Shown here: piece after piece, positions 1 through 8,240 of the stretch
Layout: each line of letters begins with the position of its first letter
Position numbering within the stretch: position 1 is the stretch's first letter
From: Christiangramia aestuarii
GTDB taxonomy: Bacteria > Bacteroidota > Bacteroidia > Flavobacteriales > Flavobacteriaceae
Length of the DNA stretch: 64,000 nucleotides
Reading direction: 5' to 3'
Assembly (NCBI RefSeq): GCF_009735585.1
Contig: NZ_VJVW01000002.1
Coordinates: 638,210 to 702,209, forward strand
Notes under the pieces: model-generated
Seen by the model: the letters and a program-made list of their open reading frames with translations, nothing else
Databases searched by the model: none
What the model was told of the DNA's origin: nothing
Made by a program: the position numbers and the translations under genes

Positions 1-2
1 TG

Positions 3-587
3 GTTACTTATGTGGCCTGTAGTGAGGACAACCTGTCACAAAATGATTCCCAGGCAAGTGACGTAGATCAACAAATGGAACAATTACTGGAAGCCCTGAA
101 GGAAAAGGAAAATCTTTCAGAAACTGAAAAAGCCATCTATATGAACCTTTTAAAAAGGAAAGAGGAAGGAAGTCTAAGTTCCAGCGAAAAGGAAACCAAT
201 GCCCAGAAGGGATTGGAGAAATATGGAGATAAAATTCCTTTTGCAGTGATAGAAAAGGTGCCGGCGTTTGAAGGCTGCGCGGGACTTGATGGAGAAAACA
301 GAAAAGCCTGTACGTCGAGAGAAATTTCAAATTTCGTCAATAAAAACTTTGACACCAGCCTGGGCAAAAAACTAGGACTTACAGGGATGAACCGGGTGAT
401 CGTTCAGTTCAGAATAGACGAGACCGGTAAAATTACCGATGTAAAGGCAAGAGCTCCGCATCCAGAACTGGAAGAAGAAGCTAAACGTGTAATTTCCAGC
501 ATTCCTGATATGACACCAGGAGAACAGAATGGACAACCAATTAGCGTGATGTATTCTCTGCCAATCGCTTTCCAGGTTTCGGAATAA
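3..587 (+). CDS. C-terminal part of an M56/BlaR1- or TonB-type membrane protein (5' truncated by window)
   Basis: The reading frame is open to the left window edge (V-T-Y-V-A-C before the first acidic stretch), so the start lies outside. Visible parts are the end of a hydrophobic or lipobox-like segment, an acidic coiled-coil-prone linker of about 70 residues, and a C-terminal TonB-like domain that begins near PFAVIEKVPAFEGC and ends near SLPIAFQV. In flavobacteria this combination is common at the end of M56 (BlaR1-like) metallopeptidases fused to a TonB C-terminal domain; a plain TonB-like lipoprotein is the alternative. The downstream lipoprotein at 1857 has a related domain. Confidence 0.6.
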   Translation, partial: VTYVACSEDNLSQNDSQASDVDQQMEQLLEALKEKENLSETEKAIYMNLLKRKEEGSLSSSEKETNAQKGLEKYGDKIPFAVIEKVPAFEGCAGLDGENRKACTSREISNFVNKNFDTSLGKKLGLTGMNRVIVQFRIDETGKITDVKARAPHPELEEEAKRVISSIPDMTPGEQNGQPISVMYSLPIAFQVSE

Positions 588-611
588 GAAACACTACAAT
601 TATTTAAGTTT

Positions 612-638
612 AAAGGCCGGAACCTGCTTCCGGCCTTT
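612..638 (+). terminator. hairpin terminator after the TonB-type gene
   Basis: A perfect 9-base stem (aaaggccgg / ccggccttt) with a 9-base loop lies 25 bases after the stop codon. The T-run is short, so termination strength is uncertain. Confidence 0.55.
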
Positions 639-656
639 GATCATTAAAAATTTTCT

Positions 657-1796
657 ATGAAATCATTATTTAAGCTTCTTCTTTTACTGAGCCTTTTCAG
701 CAGTGCACAATCGAACCAGATAAAAGTAGCCGATAGCCTTGCTGCAGTTGGAAAAAATACTGATGCAATTTAGCTGTTAAAGCAAACCGAATCTAAGACG
801 GGAAAGATATACCTTCGGCTTGCCCAGATACAGAAAAGTATAGAGCAGAATGATCAGGCCCTCGAAAACTATCAAAAAGTTCTGGAACTAAACCCTTCTC
901 TCGTATTAGCTGCCCAGGAATACGGAGAACTCTTGCTGGAATCTGGAAATCTGGATGAGGCCGATAGCCTTTTCAGTAGTTTAGGTGAAAAATATCCGGA
1001 CAACGCAGGTTTTATTTACCGAACTGGATTGGCTAAAGAGAAGAAAAAAGACAGCTCGGCCATGGATTACTTCTTTAAGACGGTGGGATTAGACTCCACG
1101 CATCAGGCAGCTTTATATAAAACCGCCAAATATGAGCTAACCCATAGAAAACCTCATAATGCCATCCAACTAAGCAGTACCGGTTTAAGATCCAGGCCTA
1201 ATAATGCCTCTTTGCTATCAATTCTCGGGCAGTCCTACCTCGCCACCCTTCAGTTTGAGGAAGCTACCAAACCATTTGAGAGACTGCTTGAACTGGGGGA
1301 AGGCTCAGAATTCATTCTGGAAAGACTGGCCTCGGCCTATCGAAGATCGGGGCAGACAGATAAGGCGATAGAGACCTATAACAAAATGCTGGAGTTAGAT
1401 AATATGAACGGCATGGTACACACCAATCTAGGCGCTCTTTATTTAAAAAAGGACGATACCAGAAAAGCACAGGAGCATTTTATGATGGCTTTATTCATTA
1501 AGAATCAACCGGCAGATGCTGAATATGTAAACCTGGGACTGGCTTATAAACGCAAGGAAGATTTCAGAAGTGCTTATATAAGCTTTCAAAAAGCACTGGA
1601 AGAGAATCCTGAAAATGAACGGGCCATGATCGAACTAGCCCTTGCCGCCGATGCACATTTTAAAGATAAAAATGCGGTGCTTGAACTTTACCAGGATTTC
1701 GTGAAAAAGTACGCTGAAAATGGTAGAAAGGATATGCTTTCTGTAGCCGAATATCGAATTAGCGAATTGAAAAAGGAAATACATCTGGCCAAATAG
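657..1796 (+). pseudogene. TPR-repeat protein interrupted by an in-frame TAG
   Basis: From ATG at 657 the frame encodes a signal peptide (K-S-L-F-K then a leucine run, ending near S-A-Q-S), then stops at TAG 771-773, codon 39. The same frame continues without another stop to 1796 and reads as tandem tetratricopeptide repeats (YxKVLELNPSL, AxxYRRSGQTDKAIETYNKM and similar). Restored, the product would be about 379 residues: an exported TPR scaffold of unknown partner. The TAG sits inside the first helix pair, so no natural later start gives the signal peptide; ATG 933 would give a cytoplasmic 287-residue fragment. It could be a genuine nonsense mutation or a sequence error. Confidence 0.75.
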
Positions 1797-1827
1797 CATA
1801 TTTTTTTCCTAAGCTGCTATATTTCAC

Positions 1828-1835
1828 TATTTTTG
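1828..1835 (+). promoter_or_regulatory. -7 box (TATTTTTG) for the lipoprotein gene at 1857
   Basis: Matches the Bacteroidota -7 consensus TAnnTTTG, 21 bases before the ATG. No clear -33 TTG is visible upstream, so this is moderate evidence. Confidence 0.4.
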
Positions 1836-1856
1836 GAATCCGAAAGCGGATTGCCA

Positions 1857-2330
1857 ATGAAAAAAGTTCTACTTTTTGTATCCATCTTAATACTTACTTC
1901 CTGCAATTTTGAGACTAAGAAGATCTCTTCTGAAGAGGTCCTCGAACAGGAATCGAAATCCCTAAACTGGAAAGAGGTGGACGAATATCCCGCTTTTGAA
2001 AATTGCCAGGATGCCAACGGACTTGCTGCGGCAAAGAGCTGTTTTGAAAGGCAGCTGGCTACCACCATTTACTCCTTCCTGGCCAATCAGCAACCCGTAG
2101 TAACCGAAAGTATAAATGACACCCTATACATCTACCTGGAGATTACCAAAGAAGGTAAGCCGCAGATAGATTCCATTAAAGTAGACACCACCGTTACAAG
2201 TCAATTACCCCAGATCGAGGACTGGTTACAACAAAGTATGGATTCCCTGCCGAAGATCTACCCGGCCAGCAAACGAGGAATTCCAGTTTCCACGGTTTTC
2301 AAAATGCCTGTAGTGATTAAAGCAGAATAG
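1857..2330 (+). CDS. lipoprotein with TonB-like C-terminal domain
   Basis: About 157 residues. The start is placed at ATG 1857 (M-K-K-V-L-L-F), not at the in-frame site at 1833, because it directly gives a lipoprotein signal peptide with lipobox L-T-S-C. The mature part carries VDEYPAFENCQ and a run ending FKMPVVIKAE, which resembles the TonB C-terminal fold of the gene at the left edge, including the cysteine pair (NCQ...KSCFE). Likely a periplasmic membrane-anchored protein; a true energy-transducing role is doubtful because no transmembrane helix or proline-rich span is present. Confidence 0.65.
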   Translation: MKKVLLFVSILILTSCNFETKKISSEEVLEQESKSLNWKEVDEYPAFENCQDANGLAAAKSCFERQLATTIYSFLANQQPVVTESINDTLYIYLEITKEGKPQIDSIKVDTTVTSQLPQIEDWLQQSMDSLPKIYPASKRGIPVSTVFKMPVVIKAE

Positions 2331-2400
2331 ACTGAAGTACGAAATTGGAAAGACGAAGTTGGAATATAAAGAGATTTTAGTATTGTCTATTTTGGAAATA

Positions 2401-2471
2401 TCACCCCTGAACTTGTTTCAGGGTCTTTAGTTTAAATGCTGAAACTCCCGACGCATCGGGATAGCATGACG
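2401..2471. repeat. inward-facing pair of palindromic GTCA/TCT repeats
   Basis: A forward copy (2401-2427, core CTGAACTTGTTTCAG) is followed after about 6 bases by a reverse copy (2434-2471) with a different core (CCCGACGCATCGGG). It lies between two convergent genes (lipoprotein and YciI). Confidence 0.75.
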
Positions 2472-2522
2472 AAGCCCCAACTATTGGATTTTTTCAATTC
2501 GAAAAAGTAAGAAATCTCATTC

Positions 2523-2813
2523 TCAACCTTCAATTCTAGACCCTACCACAGCATTCCATTTTCTAACTTTCCATTCTTTGATCAGTCCGTTTTTCACATA
2601 AGGATCATTCTTGGCGAAAGCAGTTGCTGTTTGTTCATTTTCGCTGCGGAAGATAAGGTAAGCCTCATCTGCCGGTTCATAAAGTGCTCCACCCAGGACA
2701 AGTTTACCTTTTTCCGCGGCTTCTTTGGCCATCCCGAGATGTTCAGCTCTATACTGACCTCGGTCTTGAAGATAATTATCTGCCAGTTTGTAATTAAGTA
2801 TGTAATAATTCAT
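2523..2813 (-). CDS. YciI family protein
   Basis: 96 residues, the normal size for the YciI/YCII family (a ferredoxin-like dimeric fold). It opens with MNYYILNYKLADNY, has the family's RxxHL motif with His25 (the proposed catalytic His) and a GKLVLGGAL strand. The biochemical role of most members is unknown. It stands alone between two repeat clusters and converges on the lipoprotein gene. Confidence 0.8.
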   Translation of the reverse strand: MNYYILNYKLADNYLQDRGQYRAEHLGMAKEAAEKGKLVLGGALYEPADEAYLIFRSENEQTATAFAKNDPYVKNGLIKEWKVRKWNAVVGSRIEG

Positions 2814-2846
2814 AATTAAAAATTTTAAGTTTCTTCTCTTAAGCTG

Positions 2847-2907
2847 ACGTCACCCTGAACTTGTTTCAGGGTCTCAAAAAAGATGCTGAAACAAGTTCAG
2901 CATGACG
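2847..2907. repeat. near-perfect inverted pair of palindromic repeats, 6 bases apart
   Basis: Forward copy 2847-2874 and reverse copy 2881-2907 share the core CTGAACTTGTTTCAG (reverse copy read on the other strand) and the outer GTCA/TCT ends. Only 6 bases (caaaaa) separate them. This is the same arrangement that brackets the GIY-YIG gene at 10251. Confidence 0.85.
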
Positions 2908-2964
2908 AAGTACTATTCATTTAATTTTGATATTTCTAACGTAGTAAAGAAATATCATTCTCAA

Positions 2965-4107
2965 CTATCTATTAAACCTTCTCCCCTTCCATTCATAACC
3001 TTTAAAAAGCGAAAGACTTGCAACATACACACTGAAAAACGGATAAGCGATACTGCACCAGAAATAATGACGCATTAAGCTCTCCCGGTTCATAAATTTC
3101 GCTGCTTTAAAGATGAGCATAAAATCGGCGTTGAATTTCAAGAGGAAGATCAGCATTAAATACTGAAAAGAAAACAGATCCATAAAAGCCAATACCGTAA
3201 AAATGATAAGGGACAGGTTCATCAAATAAACAATGACTCCGGTAAATTTTGCAAACAAGCTTGTATAGGCAGATGTTTTGGCTGCCCATCTAATGCGCTG
3301 TTGGATAAGACCATGGAGATTCTTTTGATAATTGGTGAAAACGGCAGCCTTTTCAGATTTTATAAAGGCTACCTTTTTTCCTTTTTTTCGAAAATCCTGC
3401 AACAGGAACACATCGTCTCCGCTGGCCAGATTTTCATTTCCAGAGAAACCTGATCCTTCTTTGAATAGGGCTTTCTTGTAGCAAAGATTTGCCCCGTTAC
3501 ACATAAAGGCCTTTTCGATCCCGAAAGCTCCAATAGTAGAGGCCTGCAGACTCATAAAATCCATTTCCTCAAAATTCTGAAAATATGGTTTCTTTCCTCC
3601 CGTTCTTTGAATAAACCCAACCGGCCCGGCGATCATTTCAGAATTATGCTCCCTGATCATTTCATCAAAAAAATGCAACCAGTTAGCGGGAATCACACAA
3701 TCGGCATCGGTAGTAGCGATATACTCAAAATTTGAACTTTCTATCGCGGTCTTGATCGCATCCTTTTTAGGAGAATTGGTCTGCCTTTCATTTTCCAGCA
3801 AACGGATATTCAGCAATGGAAAATCCTTCAGAAAAGTTTCACAGATCTCCCTGGAATTATCTCTGGAAGCATCATTAACAAGAAGGATCTCATATTTTTC
3901 AGCAGGATATTTAATTCCGGAGAGCGATTTCAGAAGCGCTGGTAGATTTTCGGCTTCATCCCGGTAGGGAATGACAATAGAAAAAGTATTTTCAGCAGGC
4001 AACACTTTTAATTTTAGATCTGGCAACCGCTTCCACCCGTAAAGGAATGAAATGATGAGCCCCAGGTAGGCTGCTGTTATGAGTCCGAATAAGATCAGCA
4101 AAAGCAT
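2965..4107 (-). CDS. membrane glycosyltransferase family 2
   Basis: 380 residues. An N-terminal membrane helix (about 1-25) is followed by a GT-A domain with IVIPYRDEAENL (45-55), the nucleotide-binding NDASRD (79-83), a DAD metal site (134-136), SGDD (229-232) and a QQRIRW motif (269-274) of the kind seen in processive synthases. Three to four hydrophobic helices follow. It probably moves a sugar from a nucleotide donor onto a lipid or polymer at the inner membrane; the acceptor cannot be read. Divergent from ruvC with 70 bases between starts. Confidence 0.85.
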   Translation of the reverse strand: MLLLILFGLITAAYLGLIISFLYGWKRLPDLKLKVLPAENTFSIVIPYRDEAENLPALLKSLSGIKYPAEKYEILLVNDASRDNSREICETFLKDFPLLNIRLLENERQTNSPKKDAIKTAIESSNFEYIATTDADCVIPANWLHFFDEMIREHNSEMIAGPVGFIQRTGGKKPYFQNFEEMDFMSLQASTIGAFGIEKAFMCNGANLCYKKALFKEGSGFSGNENLASGDDVFLLQDFRKKGKKVAFIKSEKAAVFTNYQKNLHGLIQQRIRWAAKTSAYTSLFAKFTGVIVYLMNLSLIIFTVLAFMDLFSFQYLMLIFLLKFNADFMLIFKAAKFMNRESLMRHYFWCSIAYPFFSVYVASLSLFKGYEWKGRRFNR

Positions 4108-4117
4108 AACCGATAAG

Positions 4118-4151
4118 TTTGATGCTGGCAGTGCAGAATTGTTTAGCTTTG
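4118..4151 (+). promoter_or_regulatory. flavobacterial promoter of ruvC-hemW
   Basis: TTTG (4118-4121) and TAGCTTTG (4144-4151) are separated by 22 bases, near the -33/-7 spacing of Bacteroidota sigma-A promoters. It lies in the short gap between divergent GT2 and ruvC. Confidence 0.6.
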
Positions 4152-4177
4152 TGAAAGTCCCAAATTAGGTAATTTTT

Positions 4178-4756
4178 GTGAGCAAATCTTCGGAAAAATC
4201 AGTTTTGAAAGGCGAAAGGATCATTCTTGGTATCGACCCAGGAACAACTATTATGGGTTTCGGACTCATTAAAGTAGAGAATAAAAAGATGAGTTTTATC
4301 CAGATGAATGAACTCCAGCTGAGCAAATACAGTGATCACTATAAAAAGTTGAAACTGATCTTTGAACGTACTATTGAACTTATCGATACATACCATCCCG
4401 ATGAGATCGCCATTGAAGCTCCTTTCTTCGGAAAGAACGTTCAGTCGATGCTAAAACTGGGACGGGCTCAGGGTGTTGCCATGGCCGCCGGACTATCGAG
4501 GGAAATTCCTATTACCGAATACCTACCGAAAAAGATAAAAATGGCGATCACCGGAAACGGGAACGCCAGTAAGGAACAGGTTGCAAAAATGTTGCAGAGT
4601 CAGCTGAATATTGGTAAGCTTCCCAAAAATCTGGATGCTACAGATGGTCTTGCTGCCGCGGTTTGTCATTTCTACAATTCCGGAAAGACCGAAATAGGAA
4701 AAAGCTACACCGGATGGGATGCTTTTATCAAACAAAACCCTGATAAAGTCAAATAA
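4178..4756 (+). CDS. ruvC: crossover junction endodeoxyribonuclease RuvC
   Basis: 192 residues with a GTG start. RuvC resolves Holliday junctions with RuvAB. The four catalytic acids are visible: Asp20 in GIDPGTT, Glu80 in IAIEAP, and Asp153 and Asp156 in LDATDGLAAA. An N-terminal extension of about 12 residues precedes the first strand, so a slightly later start is possible but no better codon is apparent. Its stop TAA overlaps the ATG of hemW by one base, so the two are translationally coupled. Confidence 0.95.
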   Translation: MSKSSEKSVLKGERIILGIDPGTTIMGFGLIKVENKKMSFIQMNELQLSKYSDHYKKLKLIFERTIELIDTYHPDEIAIEAPFFGKNVQSMLKLGRAQGVAMAAGLSREIPITEYLPKKIKMAITGNGNASKEQVAKMLQSQLNIGKLPKNLDATDGLAAAVCHFYNSGKTEIGKSYTGWDAFIKQNPDKVK

Positions 4757-5880
4757 TGGCTGGGATATATATACATATTCCTTTTTGCAAACAGGCTTGC
4801 CATTACTGTGATTTTCATTTTTCAACCTCAACGAAGAAGAAAACCGAGTTGGTGGAAATGCTGTGCAGGGAGCTGGAACTTAGGAAGGACGAGATAGGAC
4901 AGCAAATTAAAACCATCTATTTTGGTGGGGGAACCCCTTCTCTTTTAAATTCAGAAGAATTAGAACTGATCTTTAAAACGATCTTTAAACATTTCGATGT
5001 TTCTGAAAATGCCGAGATCACTCTGGAGGCAAATCCCGATGATCTTTCAGGAGAAGTGATCAAAATGCTTGAAGCATCTCCGGTGAATCGACTGAGTATC
5101 GGAGTACAATCATTTTTTGAGGAGGATCTTAAATTGATGAACCGGGCTCATAATTCTGAAGAAGCATTGAGTTCCTTGAAAACAGCGAAGCAGTATTTTG
5201 AAAATATCAGCATAGATCTTATCTACGGGATTCCAGGGCAATCAAATGAACAATGGATAGAAAACCTGGATATTGCTTTAGGCCTTGAGATTCCACATAT
5301 TTCGAGTTATGCGTTAACTGTTGAACCAAAAACCGCCCTCGAAAAATTCATAGAAAAAGGAAAAGTAAAGCCTGTTGAAGATGAAACCTACCGGGAGCAA
5401 TTCGATATTCTGCTGAAAAAGCTCACCACAAACGGATTTGAGCATTATGAATTTTCGAATTACGGAAAACCCGGATATCATTCGCAAAACAACATGGCTT
5501 ACTGGCTGGGAAAACCTTACCTGGGAATTGGCCCATCAGCACATTCCTATGATGGTATTTCCAGAAAATGGAATATCAGTAATAATACCCTATATATAAA
5601 AGCCATTGAAGCCGGAAATTTACCTCAGCAAACCGAAAAACTTTCCATTACCGATTCTTACAATGAATATGTAATGACCAGGCTCCGAACCAAATTCGGA
5701 GTTTTTACAGATGATATCCAACAGAAATTTGGAGAAAAATATCGTGATCATTTTTTAAAGGAAACCGGTAAATTCCTGGATGACGGACTCATGGAAAAGA
5801 TCGAAAACACTTTTCATATTACCGCCAAAGGAAAATTTCTTAGTGACGGGATTGCAGCAGATCTTTTTTATATCGACTAA
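4756..5880 (+). CDS. hemW: radical SAM protein HemW (heme chaperone / coproporphyrinogen oxidase-like)
   Basis: 374 residues. The CxxxCxxC cluster motif is Cys11, Cys15, Cys18 (CKQACHYC), followed by YFGGGTPS and a C-terminal HemN-like domain. HemW proteins bind heme and a 4Fe-4S cluster and are thought to deliver heme; they lack the extra features of true HemN oxidases. It is in a two-gene operon with ruvC. The name rests on length and motif spacing; HemN/HemW distinction is by eye. Confidence 0.9.
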   Translation: MAGIYIHIPFCKQACHYCDFHFSTSTKKKTELVEMLCRELELRKDEIGQQIKTIYFGGGTPSLLNSEELELIFKTIFKHFDVSENAEITLEANPDDLSGEVIKMLEASPVNRLSIGVQSFFEEDLKLMNRAHNSEEALSSLKTAKQYFENISIDLIYGIPGQSNEQWIENLDIALGLEIPHISSYALTVEPKTALEKFIEKGKVKPVEDETYREQFDILLKKLTTNGFEHYEFSNYGKPGYHSQNNMAYWLGKPYLGIGPSAHSYDGISRKWNISNNTLYIKAIEAGNLPQQTEKLSITDSYNEYVMTRLRTKFGVFTDDIQQKFGEKYRDHFLKETGKFLDDGLMEKIENTFHITAKGKFLSDGIAADLFYID

Positions 5881-5885
5881 TGAAC

Positions 5886-5982
5886 CGTCATGCTGTTTAC
5901 CAATCATTACTATCAAGATTATTCGGGAGTCTTATGGCCCCATAAGGTGCTGAAAATACCAAGTCTTCGGGACAGCCTGACG
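5886..5982. repeat. degenerate palindromic repeat pair between hemW and the cyclase gene
   Basis: A GTCATGCTG half at 5886-5895 faces a reverse copy at 5945-5982 whose core is CTTCGGGACAG with terminal CCTGACG. The left copy has decayed; the right retains the GTCA-type end. Confidence 0.5.
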
Positions 5983-6004
5983 ATTTTATCAAAATCGAGA
6001 TAAA

Positions 6005-6035
6005 TCTCAATTGTCCATTGTCAATTATCAACTAA
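6005..6035. repeat. AT-rich dispersed repeat (TCAATT/CCATT type)
   Basis: Contains the words TTGTCCATTGTCAATTATC, shared with the repeats flanking the four-helix-bundle gene near 55.6-56.0 kb and with 14139-14170. Its TTG at 6018 is also placed as the -33 element of the promoter below. Confidence 0.55.
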
Positions 6036-6049
6036 CAATACTACATTTG
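6018..6049 (+). promoter_or_regulatory. promoter of the cyclase-DUF4260-DUF4230 operon
   Basis: TTG (6018-6020) and TACATTTG (6042-6049) are 21 bases apart, a good match to the Bacteroidota -33/-7 consensus. It lies 20 bases before the ATG. The -33 element is part of the AT-rich repeat. Confidence 0.6.
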
Positions 6050-6068
6050 TTAGGACCAATCAAACAAC

Positions 6069-6818
6069 ATGTTAGCGAACATAAGCCATCACGGCAATTC
6101 ATATAAAATAGATCTCTCTCATCCACTCGATATTTCCATCAGTCTTCGTGGAGATAATAAGAATCCGATGGCCTGGTATTTAAAGCATCCGGAGATCGAA
6201 CCCGTAATTGATGGTGATTTTATTGGAAAGGTGAGCAAGGGGTCTTCGGTGAATTTCAATAATATCTGGTTTAATCCGCATGCTCATGCCACGCATACCG
6301 AATGTGTGGGCCACATCAGTAGCGAAACACATACTATTCAGCAGCATCTGAAAACCTACTTTTTCAAGGCAGAACTTATTTCCATTGAACCTCAGAAAAA
6401 AGGAACTGACCTCGTTTTTACCAAAGAGCAGTTACAAAAGAAACTGAAAGATTTTAATGCTGAAGCGCTGGCACTACGAACACTTCCAAATTATATTGGG
6501 AAGATCTCAAAAAATCACTCGCATACAAACTGGCCATATATTGAGGAAGATGCCATGACCTATATTCGTGAATTAGGTATCAAACATTTGTTGACCGATC
6601 AACCTTCAGTGGACAGGGAAAAAGATGAAGGAAAATTACTGGCTCATAAAGCCTTCTGGGATTATCCTAAAAACACCAGGTTTGATGCAACAATTACAGA
6701 ATTGATCTATGTACCGAATAAGATCGAAGATGGGAACTACTTCTTAAATCTTCAACCCGCTTCTTTTGAAAATGACGCCGCTCCCTGCAAGCCGGTATTG
6801 TATAAAATTATTGAGTGA
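6069..6818 (+). CDS. cyclase family protein (kynurenine formamidase-like)
   Basis: 249 residues. A His-rich segment HAHATHTECVGH (71-82) corresponds to the HxGTHxDxPxH metal site of the cyclase/kynurenine formamidase fold, though one His is out of register with the canonical motif and Asp is replaced by Glu. Later KNHSHTNWP and LLTDQPSVD fit the family. The substrate is unknown; bacterial members hydrolyse amides or act in polyketide and isatin pathways. First gene of an operon; its TGA overlaps the next ATG by one base. Confidence 0.75.
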   Translation: MLANISHHGNSYKIDLSHPLDISISLRGDNKNPMAWYLKHPEIEPVIDGDFIGKVSKGSSVNFNNIWFNPHAHATHTECVGHISSETHTIQQHLKTYFFKAELISIEPQKKGTDLVFTKEQLQKKLKDFNAEALALRTLPNYIGKISKNHSHTNWPYIEEDAMTYIRELGIKHLLTDQPSVDREKDEGKLLAHKAFWDYPKNTRFDATITELIYVPNKIEDGNYFLNLQPASFENDAAPCKPVLYKIIE

Positions 6819-7168
6819 TGAAAATTACCTTAAAACTGGAAGAACTTGCCATGCTCCTTCTGGGAATCTGGGCATTTAGCCTTCAGGACCTCAGCTGGTG
6901 GTGGTTCATTGGTCTGTTCTTCGTGCCAGATGTTGGAATGCTGGGCTACCTTATTAATAATAAATGGGGTGCTTTATTCTATAATATCTTTCATCACAAA
7001 GGTCTGGCGATTGTCATTGGCTTAACTGGATATTATCTTAAATTGCAGGAACTGGAAGTTGCCGGCATCATTTTGTTTGCGCATTCCAGCTTTGACCGCT
7101 TGCTTGGATACGGATTAAAGTTCGAAAAAGGCTTTAAATTTACACATCTGGGAGAAATAGGAAAATAA
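6818..7168 (+). CDS. DUF4260 family membrane protein
   Basis: About 116 residues with four hydrophobic segments. LSWWWF, FVPDVGMLGYL and a C-terminal HSSFDRLLGYGLKF are typical of DUF4260, a small integral-membrane family without assigned function. The start is set at ATG 6818 because it overlaps the upstream stop (TGATG-type coupling); a GTG three bases earlier is possible. Confidence 0.8.
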   Translation: MKITLKLEELAMLLLGIWAFSLQDLSWWWFIGLFFVPDVGMLGYLINNKWGALFYNIFHHKGLAIVIGLTGYYLKLQELEVAGIILFAHSSFDRLLGYGLKFEKGFKFTHLGEIGK

Positions 7169-7169
7169 T

Positions 7170-7787
7170 ATGGAATTACTCTTTATAGGATTGGCCGTTG
7201 GCGCCATTGTAGCATACTTCATTTTCGCAGCTTTCAATAAGGAACGCTCAAGATCGAAGACCAGTGAGCAATCTGTTGTTTTAATGGATAAGATCAAAAG
7301 TGTATGCAAATTCATTACCGTGGAAGGTGATTTTTCTGAGATCTATCATTATGAAAATCTGAAAGAAAAATATCTAAGTCTTATCCTCGGAAAGAAAAAG
7401 GCCATTGTCCTGGTAACTGCTAAAGCACATGTAGGTTTCGACCTTAGTAAGATCAGGATGGATAGTGACAATGAGAATAAAAAGATCATCCTTACCAATT
7501 TTCCGCAGCCGGAACTGTTAACTATTGAAACAGATTTTAAATATTACGACAAACGAGAAGGATGGGCGAACCCGTTTACGACTTCAGATCTAACCGATAT
7601 AAACCGTGACGCAAAAAAGACCATTGTAGATAAGATCCCTCAAAGCGGACTGCTGGACAAAGCGAAAGCTGAAGCTTTGGATACTATTCTTCTCATGGAA
7701 AAGATCGTGGAAACCATTGGCTGGAAACTGGATTATACAGCTCTGACCATTGAAAATACTGAAAATAAAAAGATTGAAAACCAATAG
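7170..7787 (+). CDS. DUF4230 domain protein, membrane-anchored
   Basis: 205 residues starting two bases after the previous stop. One N-terminal membrane helix (LLFIGLAVGAIVAYFIF) is followed by a DUF4230 domain: KSVCKFITVEGDFSEIY, VTAKAHVGFDLSKI, then FKYYDKREGW. Function is unknown; the topology suggests an outward-facing domain tethered to the inner membrane. Third gene of the cyclase operon. Confidence 0.8.
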   Translation: MELLFIGLAVGAIVAYFIFAAFNKERSRSKTSEQSVVLMDKIKSVCKFITVEGDFSEIYHYENLKEKYLSLILGKKKAIVLVTAKAHVGFDLSKIRMDSDNENKKIILTNFPQPELLTIETDFKYYDKREGWANPFTTSDLTDINRDAKKTIVDKIPQSGLLDKAKAEALDTILLMEKIVETIGWKLDYTALTIENTENKKIENQ

Positions 7788-7863
7788 AGATTCCTCTCCC
7801 GATTTCATCGGAATCGGAATGACAAAATTTTCCAATGTCATTTCGAACGTAGTGAGAAATCTC
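7786..7863. repeat. outward-facing pair of palindromic GTCA/TCT repeats with alternative cores
   Basis: A reverse copy (7786-7823, core TCCCGATTTCATCGGAATCGG) and a forward copy (7837-7863, core TTCGAACGTAGTGAGAA) keep the GTCA and TCT ends but use other stems than the CTGAA type. It begins at the stop of the DUF4230 gene. Confidence 0.65.
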
Positions 7864-7880
7864 CTTGCAATAACGGGCCC

Positions 7881-8240
7881 ATGAACATCGACACATTCAG
7901 AGATTATTGCCTGGCAAAAAAAGGAGTTACCGAAGGTCTTCCCTTTGGTCCGGATAATCTCGTTTTAAAGGTAATGGGTAAGATGTTTTCTATCGTTTCT
8001 CTGGACGAGGTGCCGCTCAGGGCAAATTTGAAATGTGATCCAGAGCGGGCCATAGAACTTCGGGAAGAATATGAAGAAAATATTCTGCCGGGTTATCATA
8101 TGAATAAACAACACTGGAATACCCTGGTTCTGGACGGTCGGCTGGATCCAAAACTGGTTTTTGAATTGATCGACCATTCTTACGAACTTGTAGTTAACGG
8201 ACTCACCGCAAAGCTGAAAAAGGAACTTGAAGATTTATAA
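7881..8240 (+). CDS. MmcQ/YjbR family DNA-binding protein
   Basis: 119 residues, full length for the CyaY-like YjbR fold. MNIDTFRDYCLAKKGVTEG, PFGPDNLVLKVMGKMF, KCDPERAIELR and MNKQHWNTLVL are the family's standard blocks. Structural work places the fold among double-wing DNA-binding proteins, but the cellular role is unknown. Its stop overlaps the ATG of the MutS-like gene by one base. Confidence 0.88.
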   Translation: MNIDTFRDYCLAKKGVTEGLPFGPDNLVLKVMGKMFSIVSLDEVPLRANLKCDPERAIELREEYEENILPGYHMNKQHWNTLVLDGRLDPKLVFELIDHSYELVVNGLTAKLKKELEDL

